From NCBI GenBank assembly GCA_023229785.1, contig JALNYV010000036.1:1-8365 (forward strand): a DNA stretch of 8,365 nucleotides, read 5' to 3'. This document shows, piece by piece, positions 1-6,331 of the stretch; position 1 is the first letter of the stretch, and each line of letters opens with the position of its first letter. This stretch comes from Candidatus Dojkabacteria bacterium. GTDB lineage: Bacteria > Patescibacteria > Dojkabacteria > SC72. Below the pieces are notes generated by a model, which was given only the letters and a program-made list of their open reading frames with translations, had not been told where the DNA came from and searched no databases. Position numbers and translations under genes: made by a program.

Positions 1-514
1 CATTAAACAGTTCGGGGAATATATAATCTTTGTTAAAATAGCAGGCATTAAATGGAACCCAAGATGCTTCAAATCCAAAATAACCTCTAAGTATATTACT
101 ATTCTTTGGAAGTAATTTTCTAAACCTTTTAATTTCATATTTTGGGGCCTCAGTAATACCACAAGAAACTATTGTTTCATTTAAAGTTTTTAATTTACTA
201 ACAGTATCTTTTTCCGGTATATATTTAGGAGATACTAGAAAAAGATTGGAGTTTTTATTTTTTGCTATTTGAAGTAATTTCTTTTTAAAAATAGAGTTAA
301 CAAAATTATCAGAAAATTTTTGTCCCTCATATTGATGTACTTTTACTTTTCCAAAAATTGAGGAATATTTTCTAAATATAATAGAATCAAAATTTGTAAG
401 TATATCAAACTCTATAGGCAATGAATTTTCTATTCTAGCAATAGAGTGAAGAAAGGGCAAAACTTCTAATTTTGATATTTCATTATCTATAAAAGGAATA
501 CCGACAGTTAGCAA
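1..514 (-). CDS. Putative glycosyltransferase-like protein, partial (truncated by window edge)
   Basis: An open frame runs from a TTG at 514 to the left edge, about 171 residues. The TTG is chosen because GGAG (524-527) lies nine bases upstream and the frame begins with a hydrophobic strand, LTVGIPFIDNE, which resembles the first strand of GT-A (family 2-like) glycosyltransferases (VSIPTYNNE). Around residues 91-108 the order NLFLVSPKYIPEKDTVSKL parallels the usual 'flDsDiiPekdtiekL', but the DxD metal-binding motif is replaced by SPK. A later segment, YFGFEASWVPFNACYFNKDYIF, is like the post-catalytic strand region of such enzymes. The family call is tentative: it could be a degenerate or non-catalytic relative, or an unrelated phage structural protein. 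Base composition is very low GC (11 to 20 G+C per 60 bases in three lines counted). The C-terminus lies outside the window. Confidence 0.55.
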   Translation of the reverse strand, partial: MLTVGIPFIDNEISKLEVLPFLHSIARIENSLPIEFDILTNFDSIIFRKYSSIFGKVKVHQYEGQKFSDNFVNSIFKKKLLQIAKNKNSNLFLVSPKYIPEKDTVSKLKTLNETIVSCGITEAPKYEIKRFRKLLPKNSNILRGYFGFEASWVPFNACYFNKDYIFPELFN

Positions 515-520
515 TGTTTT

Positions 521-757
521 TTACTCCAAAATAATTTCTTTAAATGGATTTAATGCTAATATTTCTTCTATACTAGAAACTGTTTCCCCTTCTATATAAT
601 ATCCAGAATGATTACTAATTAAAAAATATGCATCTTCAATAGGCATTTCACATTTTCCATCTGAAAACTTATAACTTACAAATCTTTTTGGTTCTGGCTC
701 TAAGGAAATACAGATATTTTTATATTCTTTGTGTTTAACAAAAACATTCTTACCCAT
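521..757 (-). CDS. Small protein of unknown function downstream of the capsid gene
   Basis: This 78-residue protein is not recognised. It is probably a compact alpha/beta domain: beta-rich in the first half (FVSYKFSDGKCEMP), then EDAYFLISNHSGYYIEG and an acidic C-terminal helix (SSIEEILALNPF). The pattern of a strand, a Gly turn, a 'P-x-x-DA-x-x-L' helix and an aromatic strand resembles the small head-tail or decoration-associated proteins that often follow capsid genes, but the resemblance is weak. The ATG at 757 has GAGG five bases upstream. It is separated from the capsid gene by the palindrome, so it may be expressed at a lower level than the capsid gene. Its TAA lies just before the next gene, whose ribosome binding site overlaps its last codons. 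Confidence 0.7.
   Translation of the reverse strand: MGKNVFVKHKEYKNICISLEPEPKRFVSYKFSDGKCEMPIEDAYFLISNHSGYYIEGETVSSIEEILALNPFKEIILE
524..527 (-). promoter_or_regulatory. Ribosome binding site supporting a TTG start
   Basis: GGAG lies nine bases upstream of the TTG at 514 and overlaps the end of the 78-residue gene. No ATG with a comparable site is seen at the head of this frame, so the TTG is the best start for the glycosyltransferase-like gene. Confidence 0.55.
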
Positions 758-799
758 AACTTCCTCTTATCTTCCTCTATTTTTTCATTGTTTTTCTAG

Positions 800-833
800 A
801 GGTATAGGGGAGAATTAATTCTCCCCTATACCT
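800..833 (-). terminator. Perfect 34-bp palindrome after the capsid gene, possible terminator or RNA-stabilising hairpin
   Basis: The half-site AGGTATAGGGGAGAATT is followed directly by its exact reverse complement, giving a 15-bp stem with a four-base TTAA loop in RNA from either strand. It lies 14 bases past the capsid stop codon and upstream of the next gene, where phages often place a terminator that limits read-through from the highly expressed capsid gene. No uridine run follows it on either strand: on the minus strand the next bases are CTAGAAAAAC. A canonical intrinsic terminator is therefore not proven. It could be an mRNA 3'-end protector or a protein-binding palindrome instead. Confidence 0.55.
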
Positions 834-846
834 ATCTATTATCTAA

Positions 847-1875
847 CTAGACAGTAGGAGTTGATTTGACATTGATGATCTTGGACTGGAAAGGCTCTCC
901 GGGAACAATCAGGACACTGGATTCCCAAACCACTTTAGTTTCCCCAGTAGTGATTCGTGCCAAATCCTGAACTGCCATAGGCAGAAGATCAACCATAGTA
1001 ATAGGAACTCCTGAACTATCGCCACCAAGAACTGTCTGATCATCAAGACAGTAAATGCTGGTTACATTGGTATACTGAGTACCTGAGCTTGCAGGGACAA
1101 TTTTCCGGTGAGGAATAATGTCAGCAACTCCGAAAGGACCGAAATACTCAGTTACATGCATACCAGCAGCGATAGTATTAGGAGAGGTAGAGGGAATAAT
1201 CTGAACCTTCGCAAATAGAAGTTGTGCCAGCTTCATCATATCCTGTGGAGCCATTACGAATGCTCTAGTAGATCCGCCACTATTGAAGGACAGAAGCATA
1301 GCATCATCTAGCATAGCAAGGGACAGAGCAAGCCCGGTAGCATCTACCACATTAGTGGTGATCTGTTTATCCAGACCATCAAACTGAAGATACTGAGTGG
1401 TAGTCCCACCACCCCAATAAGCATCAACAACAGTACTGGCAATAGTGGAATCTCCATAGAGAATTCCCTGCTCTTCACTACCAGCAGCAGCAATGAGCTT
1501 ATTACGGACTTCTCTTGCCATTGGGCTGGTTCCCTGATAGGACTTACCAGCAGCCTCAAAAATGTCAAGAACCTGAACAAGCTGCCCAATTGCTTTATAG
1601 GCCGCAGCAGTCTGGACATAGGTAGAGTTTGAAGAACTGGGAAGCTGTCCATTGGCAAACCATCCGGCCCCCATCCCAATATCCGTCAGTTTGGCCCAAG
1701 AATGGGCCTTACCCTCGCCCTTAATCCTGCCAAATCTATTCCGCAGAGGAGTATCCTGTGGGACCAGAATCTCATACAGAATATCAGACAGATCTTCCCG
1801 GATAATGGCATTTCCGGATGTAAGATCCATAACCTTTAGAAGTTCCCTCATCTGATTCATAACCTGCTCTTCCAT
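847..1875 (-). CDS. Major capsid protein, HK97-like fold
   Basis: This 342-residue protein forms the icosahedral shell. Family-like features are: a short N-terminal helical arm; TPLRNRFGRIKGEGKAHSWAKLTD (42-65), where capsid proteins have a strand-rich N-arm; an E-loop-like glycine/serine-rich segment (66-90); the spine-helix region and EEQGILYGDS followed by FDGLDKQI (134-171), a frequent 'E-x-I-x-x-G-D ... F-x-G-L' pattern; and a C-terminal P-domain ending LARITTGETKVVWESSVLIVPGEPFQSKIINV, typical of the last strands. There is no long N-terminal delta domain, consistent with a separate scaffold gene. The start at 1875 has AAAGGAGG ten bases upstream. The gene is GC-richer (about 50% in two 60-base lines counted) than the flanks, consistent with strong expression. 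It ends in TAG followed by further in-frame stops and a large palindrome. Which capsid subfamily it belongs to cannot be settled by eye. Confidence 0.85.
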   Translation of the reverse strand: MEEQVMNQMRELLKVMDLTSGNAIIREDLSDILYEILVPQDTPLRNRFGRIKGEGKAHSWAKLTDIGMGAGWFANGQLPSSSNSTYVQTAAAYKAIGQLVQVLDIFEAAGKSYQGTSPMAREVRNKLIAAAGSEEQGILYGDSTIASTVVDAYWGGGTTTQYLQFDGLDKQITTNVVDATGLALSLAMLDDAMLLSFNSGGSTRAFVMAPQDMMKLAQLLFAKVQIIPSTSPNTIAAGMHVTEYFGPFGVADIIPHRKIVPASSGTQYTNVTSIYCLDDQTVLGGDSSGVPITMVDLLPMAVQDLARITTGETKVVWESSVLIVPGEPFQSKIINVKSTPTV

Positions 1876-1910
1876 TTAGAAAAAGCCTCCTTTCAATACT
1901 TGGGAAATTT

Positions 1911-2936
1911 TTACTGTTTGGTCTTATTGAGTTTCTCATCAATAAGTTTTTCCGCAACCTTAGCCCTCTTTAGTGATCCTGGCTTTTCCCCCTTAAGAGA
2001 ATCTACTGCTTTCTCAATTGGAGTAGCCTCAATCTCTCCTGTTGCAGTCTTCTTAAGACTTCTCTCAGGGGCAGCCTTAGTAAGCATGACCTCAAGTTTC
2101 TTTGTCAGTTCTGACATAGTAGAATCTTCAGGCTTAACCTCTTTGGCGGCCAGGGCCTTAGTCAGGGCCTCAACAGCAGTAGAAAGAGTATCAATTTTCT
2201 TGTTAAGGGCAGAATACATAGGAGCACCTACAACAGCAGGGTCCATATTCTCAGTCCCGCAAGAAGGGCAGAAAATACTGCCAGAATTGACACTTTTGAA
2301 AATACCACTGATATCCATAGCGCACTTTGTGCATTTGGTTTCCATAACCTTATTAACCTCCTTCTTAAGTTCGGCCTCTTTTTCCTGTTTTGAAATCTGT
2401 AGCTGATTCTCCAAAACCTCAGTAATGATCTTTGTAAGACCTTCCTTGGTCATCACATCTTTATTGGGATCTGCACATGCTCCCTCTACCTCATCCTTAC
2501 TTGGAGTAACCGATACTGAATCTGGACTAGGCTCATCAGTATTTGGCTTATCAACCTTATTTCCATATTCAGGAGCATACCCAAGTAGGCTTGTCAGAAT
2601 CTTTATAGATTCTGTAGCAGTTGAGGGAAGTCCGTCAATACTATTAAGTATCCTAAGAGCTTCCACCAACTTCTGTTTTGCATCATCATTGAGTTTATTC
2701 TCAATAATATTAGCAACTTCAGTAAGAGCAGTTTCAGACTCACCAAAAAAATCTTTGATGACTTTGGTGATATCTACAGATTCCTGATCAGTGATTCCCA
2801 ATAATTTGAGAATCCGATCAACAACTTCCATAGTTGCACCCCCTTTAGTAATTAGGAAACGTCTTTTATTGGCAGGATTATCTACTAAAGAAACCTCTTT
2901 AGGATCTAAATCCCGTACTCTTCCTTTAGGCCCCAT
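1911..2936 (-). CDS. Scaffold-like protein with XkdF C-terminal segment and zinc ribbon
   Basis: Residues 1-31 contain RVRDLDPKEVSLVDNPANK, the motif (E-x-SLVD-x-PAN) that usually closes XkdF/S78-type prohead protease domains in one chain. Here it begins a separate protein. The rest looks like a capsid scaffold: mostly helical and charged, with likely coiled coils at about 165-200 and 240-285, a low-complexity Pro/Asp/Ser region at 125-160, and a basic C-terminal helix (SLKRAKVAEKLIDEKLNK) like those that contact capsid subunits. An unusual insertion is a zinc ribbon, C202-x2-C205 and C223-x2-C226. The gene lies between protease and capsid genes, the usual scaffold position. The ATG at 2936 has a perfect AAGGAGG seven bases upstream. 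An internal ATG at 2831 (residue 36) has its own ribosome-binding-like site and would give a 306-residue scaffold. The scaffold assignment rests on position and composition. Confidence 0.8.
   Translation of the reverse strand: MGPKGRVRDLDPKEVSLVDNPANKRRFLITKGGATMEVVDRILKLLGITDQESVDITKVIKDFFGESETALTEVANIIENKLNDDAKQKLVEALRILNSIDGLPSTATESIKILTSLLGYAPEYGNKVDKPNTDEPSPDSVSVTPSKDEVEGACADPNKDVMTKEGLTKIITEVLENQLQISKQEKEAELKKEVNKVMETKCTKCAMDISGIFKSVNSGSIFCPSCGTENMDPAVVGAPMYSALNKKIDTLSTAVEALTKALAAKEVKPEDSTMSELTKKLEVMLTKAAPERSLKKTATGEIEATPIEKAVDSLKGEKPGSLKRAKVAEKLIDEKLNKTKQ
2837..2845 (-). promoter_or_regulatory. Possible internal ribosome binding site inside the scaffold gene
   Basis: AAGGGGGTG, one mismatch from AAGGAGGTG, precedes an in-frame ATG (2831) with seven bases between the G-run and the start codon. 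Use of this start would give a scaffold that lacks the protease-type N-terminal 35 residues. It is a reading of the sequence only; internal initiation is unproven. Confidence 0.45.
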
Positions 2937-2943
2937 TTGTAGT

Positions 2944-2950
2944 CCTCCTT
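2944..2950 (-). promoter_or_regulatory. Ribosome binding site AAGGAGG of the scaffold/XkdF-tail gene
   Basis: AAGGAGG sits seven bases upstream of the ATG at 2936, immediately after two consecutive TAA codons. It decides that the EVSLVDNPAN segment is translated from a new start and is not simply a frameshifted or read-through tail of the 1003-residue protein. Confidence 0.88.
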
Positions 2951-2972
2951 ATTAAAAGACTTCCTGTTGGAT

Positions 2973-5900
2973 TTAGACTTCCTTGGCATATCCGCCGAAT
3001 GAAAGTCCCCCAGTATCCCCCCGTTTGATCTTATCCCAATGACTCAAAGACATTATAGCATGTCCGTGAAGCCATGACCCCGCCTTAACAAGTTCATTAC
3101 CTATCATTCCTGTAAATCTCTGTATATAATTTTCTACCAAGGCTACCTCTCCCGGATTCATTTCCTGAGTATGCATATCCCCTACAGGCAACTCTCTAAG
3201 CATAAACAGGTGACATGCCTTCTCGATATCATCTGCTGAGAAGATTGTCCCGTCATAATCCGGAGTATCCGGCTCTAAAACTATCCCTAGAGTGTAATGA
3301 TATTCGGGACAATCCACAGCTTTTACAATTCTTAGTCTATCAGATTTGTCTAATTTGTCAAATAACTTAGTAATTTTATCTTTTTCACTATCCATAGTCT
3401 GGATTTCCGGATGAGAGAGCATCCATTTTCTAGTCCCATCACCTACTGGAACATACTGTAAAATATATCTACCTTTTAGATTTTTACCTTCAAAATTAAG
3501 TTCAATATAATGATTATCTGCAGTACCTATAGTTACTTTTCCATTATCCATAGCTTCCATTATTCCATAAGTATTAGCTGATGCTCCGGGAGTGCCCGGC
3601 TCCAAGACTACAGGATTTGGTTCTCCCATAGTAAGCCATACTAAAGGTTGATGAACTTTAAATCCAGCTACTAAAGTTTTATCTCCAATCTGAGGATCAA
3701 GTAGTTTTCTTCTATTTTGTAATGACCCTATGACAGGAGTAAATCCAATAAGATAATCTCTATCATCTATTAACATTCTTATATCATAATGAATAGATGC
3801 TCCCGATTCCGGAAATTTCTTTAATTTTGCTTGTTCTTCATCTAATCCTATAGAATGTAACTGTAAAACAAACTTTCCAGTATCTCCTGATTTCACATCA
3901 AAAGATTCTCTTGACCCCCCATGACCTTCCGCATCTTTTTCTATAATTTCAGATTCATCAAGAGCAGTAAGTACATCCTTTTCAGTAGGAGATTGAATTA
4001 TCTCTTCCAAACAAATATTTAAACTATCCAAACCATCTTCTTCAAATTTGTCAAGTTCTACAATTTCTTCTTTTTGTACTACACTCCCTCGACCCATAGT
4101 TGAAAAAGTTTTTAAATCATGTAATGTAGTTAAAGAAGTACCAGAAGGTTTTTCAGAAGAAACTATAGGAGTGTCCCAAGTCCATTTTTCATTTCTTGAA
4201 TCATATTTAATCTCTGCTACTCTTATCTCCAGAAGATCTCCAATATTTGCATCTATAGAAGTAGCATAAGTTTTTCCAATTGGAGTATTTTCTGCTACTT
4301 CTATATCATATATAAATGTTCCAATTTCAGATTTTGTCTTATCTACTATCCTTCCAATTATTTCTTTGAAATTCTTTATTTTGATAATCCCTGTTGTTTT
4401 CCCGGTAATGTAATTATAAGGAGATGTAGCATCTTTTACCATAGCTCCTTCGCTATTTGGCAAAGAAGATACTTTCCTAACAAAGTTTTTGAACTGAGAT
4501 TCATCATGCGCTACATAGGTTTGAGCTATTTTCAGATAATCTCCCTCTGGTATAGAATCAAGTTTAGCTAATCTGGTAGCTTGTGGTTGTTGACTTATAT
4601 CTTCTCCCTTATACAATATCATATCGAATACAAAATATTTGGGAACAAATGAAGAGATAGGTTCATTTTTTAAATAAGATTTCATATCTTTTCTAGGAAC
4701 TTGTTTATTATTAACATAAAGAATAAGTTCCCCGTCAAGAATGGTGTTAGTTGGTAATTTTTCAAGTTCTGAAACCAGAACTTCCATACCCTTTATCTTT
4801 GAAAGATCTGTTTTAGCATCTTCAGTTTCTAGAATAATTTTACCATTATTTATTCTTGCAACAGTCCTAAATCCATCAAACTTCACTTGTATATCCAGAT
4901 TGTGTCCTGCATGGATTACCCCTTTACCCCATTCCTCCCAAGCAGTCTCTGCATCATAAAAGGAGTAGTTCCCATATCCTCCTTTTGTCTTTGTTGGAAC
5001 TATCTTTGAATCAATAGTAAGAGGTTTTCTTTTTTCTATATCATGGATTCTTGTATCTGTTACAGGAATAAGACCCATATGATATAGAGGAATAAAAGAA
5101 TCAAATGGTCCTGTTTGCTTCCATATAAATTCTGTAGATACTTTTTTTGGATCATAACCTGAAAAGGTTTTACTAAGTTGCCCCAATATCCTTTCCTCTA
5201 ATTTAGGATCTCTTTCATTTATATTTCTGTTTATAATTATATCTAGATCAGAAAATTCGGCAGCATCTCCCCTAGCTACACTTCCTGTAATAGCTACATG
5301 ATAAGGATCTTCTATAATTGGCTCAAGTCCTAGAATAGCTTTTGATACTTTGGCCCTTGATTCATAAATAGAATCCAGATCACAAGTATTGTTGTGACTC
5401 ATCTTTCTTCTCAACATCTCTTCTACCAGAAACTGATGGGCATTAGCCAGTAATTCCTTGTTCGTATCTCCTTTACCCCAAAGTTGGTGAACTCTGTGGT
5501 GCAGGGAAACAATTTCTTCATTACTTGCTGGTTTTAATGTGGTAGGATCAATTCTTTCAATATTCATCTTATTAAAATATTCTTTTCTAATAGCAATATT
5601 TAATGATGGTTTTTCTCCGTAAGGAACTACTTTCCATAGATCTCCTGCTTTTTCTGCCTTGGTTATTGTAGTACCATCAAATTCTATGAGTAATGGTAAT
5701 TGAATTGATAACTTTATTCCGGATTCCAAAGACTTACAAAGGGATTCTCCTCTTTCTCCTATGGGAGAAAAAAGGAGATTAAGCTCTTCTCCGGATAATC
5801 CTACAAAATGACTATATGCTGCTACTTTTATCAGATCTTTCCCTTCAAAAGCTTGGCAAAGAAAAATCTCCCCACTAAGCAATTTCTTTAGTTTAGAGTA

Positions 5901-5984
5901 CAATTCTGCATTATCAATTTTTACAGGAACAATAATATGCCTTTTTCCCATCTGGAGAATGCCCGACAAATGATTATAAGTCAT
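2973..5984 (-). CDS. Fusion: nucleotidyltransferase, ATP-dependent DNA ligase, LigD-type 3'-phosphoesterase and XkdF-like prohead protease domain
   Basis: Domains in this 1003-residue protein, in order: an unrecognised N-terminus (1-130); a His-rich helical module (155-200; LHHRVHQLWG, NAHQFLVEEMLRRKMSH); a pol beta-type nucleotidyltransferase (about 225-300) with G234-S235-x2-R238-G239 and D246-x-D248, E285 being a possible third acid; an ATP-dependent ligase core (about 350-610) with motif I K368-x-D-G (VKFDGF), motif III LDGEL at E419, FVFD at 451, motif IV EGAMVKD with K517, motif V K535-x-K537 and an OB-like region; an acidic linker; a LigD-type phosphoesterase domain (about 700-860) with H710 and H732-Y-D734-x-R736, ending in a GRYILQY...WML pattern; and an XkdF-like serine protease segment (about 893-1003) with H938 and S995 in GLSFGGY. 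It would heal and seal DNA ends and process the prohead. The ATG at 5984 has AGGAGG 11 bases upstream. Motif VI of the ligase is not evident. Confidence 0.87.
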   Translation of the reverse strand: MTYNHLSGILQMGKRHIIVPVKIDNAELYSKLKKLLSGEIFLCQAFEGKDLIKVAAYSHFVGLSGEELNLLFSPIGERGESLCKSLESGIKLSIQLPLLIEFDGTTITKAEKAGDLWKVVPYGEKPSLNIAIRKEYFNKMNIERIDPTTLKPASNEEIVSLHHRVHQLWGKGDTNKELLANAHQFLVEEMLRRKMSHNNTCDLDSIYESRAKVSKAILGLEPIIEDPYHVAITGSVARGDAAEFSDLDIIINRNINERDPKLEERILGQLSKTFSGYDPKKVSTEFIWKQTGPFDSFIPLYHMGLIPVTDTRIHDIEKRKPLTIDSKIVPTKTKGGYGNYSFYDAETAWEEWGKGVIHAGHNLDIQVKFDGFRTVARINNGKIILETEDAKTDLSKIKGMEVLVSELEKLPTNTILDGELILYVNNKQVPRKDMKSYLKNEPISSFVPKYFVFDMILYKGEDISQQPQATRLAKLDSIPEGDYLKIAQTYVAHDESQFKNFVRKVSSLPNSEGAMVKDATSPYNYITGKTTGIIKIKNFKEIIGRIVDKTKSEIGTFIYDIEVAENTPIGKTYATSIDANIGDLLEIRVAEIKYDSRNEKWTWDTPIVSSEKPSGTSLTTLHDLKTFSTMGRGSVVQKEEIVELDKFEEDGLDSLNICLEEIIQSPTEKDVLTALDESEIIEKDAEGHGGSRESFDVKSGDTGKFVLQLHSIGLDEEQAKLKKFPESGASIHYDIRMLIDDRDYLIGFTPVIGSLQNRRKLLDPQIGDKTLVAGFKVHQPLVWLTMGEPNPVVLEPGTPGASANTYGIMEAMDNGKVTIGTADNHYIELNFEGKNLKGRYILQYVPVGDGTRKWMLSHPEIQTMDSEKDKITKLFDKLDKSDRLRIVKAVDCPEYHYTLGIVLEPDTPDYDGTIFSADDIEKACHLFMLRELPVGDMHTQEMNPGEVALVENYIQRFTGMIGNELVKAGSWLHGHAIMSLSHWDKIKRGDTGGLSFGGYAKEV

Positions 5985-6331
5985 GACTTCTTGACCCTCC
6001 TCTTTTTACATGTCATCTCTTTGGTTACAAAATTTATAGAAAAGAGAATTCCTCCATCTTTCTTATACTCAGAGCATTCCCCGTTCTCTTTATTGAAAAT
6101 ACATTCCTTACATCTCTCCTTATTGAAAGTAATCACAGTGTCTGTCTTATCCTTGAAGGTAATGCACTCAAACTTTCCACTACTTACACTATAATTAAAC
6201 ATAGTCTCTTTCGCTTTAAAATATTTTGTACACTCATTATGTTCTCCGGTAGAAAAAAGGCATAAGTAGCATCTACTGTGATCATAAGTTTCAAGATATT
6301 TAGATACTATTTTTGAAGGTCTTTTAGCCAT
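5981..6331 (-). CDS. Small protein with two tandem four-cysteine units
   Basis: This 116-residue protein is an internal duplication. Unit one has C21-x2-C24-x9-C34-x21-C56; unit two has C74-x2-C77-x8-C86-x21-C108. Both contain C-x2-C-(L/I)-F, a C-x2-Y after it, and an F-x-(Y/N) beta-strand before the last cysteine. The eight cysteines are in register with a shift of 52-53 residues, so each unit probably binds one metal ion. The tail is strongly basic (KKRRVKKS), compatible with nucleic acid or scaffold contact. The start is the ATG at 6331, overlapping the upstream stop as TAATG with no good Shine-Dalgarno, so translation probably depends on coupling. The stop overlaps the start of the 1003-residue gene as ATGA. 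I do not recognise the family. A related C-x3-C-L-F-S segment occurs in the 336-residue neighbour, hinting at shared ancestry or shared binding chemistry. Confidence 0.8.
   Translation of the reverse strand: MAKRPSKIVSKYLETYDHSRCYLCLFSTGEHNECTKYFKAKETMFNYSVSSGKFECITFKDKTDTVITFNKERCKECIFNKENGECSEYKKDGGILFSINFVTKEMTCKKRRVKKS

Noticed and set aside
758..846. Promoter for the two leftmost genes
   Set aside because: The gap contains AT-rich, TATAAT-like bits such as TAGATAATA but no convincing -35 partner, so no promoter is called.
1344..1679. A 111-residue minus-strand frame inside the capsid gene
   Set aside because: It is another frame of the capsid gene, hydrophobic by frame effect, with no ribosome binding site.
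2150..2175. Short direct repeats (CAGGGCCT) in the scaffold gene
   Set aside because: They are explained by repeated Leu/Ala/Lys codons in a coiled coil and are too short to count as a repeat element.
1900..2787. Long plus-strand reading frames (168 and 120 residues) opposite the scaffold gene
   Set aside because: They are antisense shadows of a well-supported minus-strand gene, have no good ribosome binding sites, and their Ser/Leu-rich translations match nothing.
2937..2975. Programmed frameshift or stop read-through joining the fusion protein to the scaffold
   Set aside because: The two genes are in the same phase, so no frameshift is needed, but three TAA codons separate them and a strong new ribosome binding site is present. 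Re-initiation is far simpler.
3586..3599. Small CCGGG/CCCGG inverted repeat
   Set aside because: It is only a five-base stem in coding sequence for a Gly/Pro turn, and is expected by chance.
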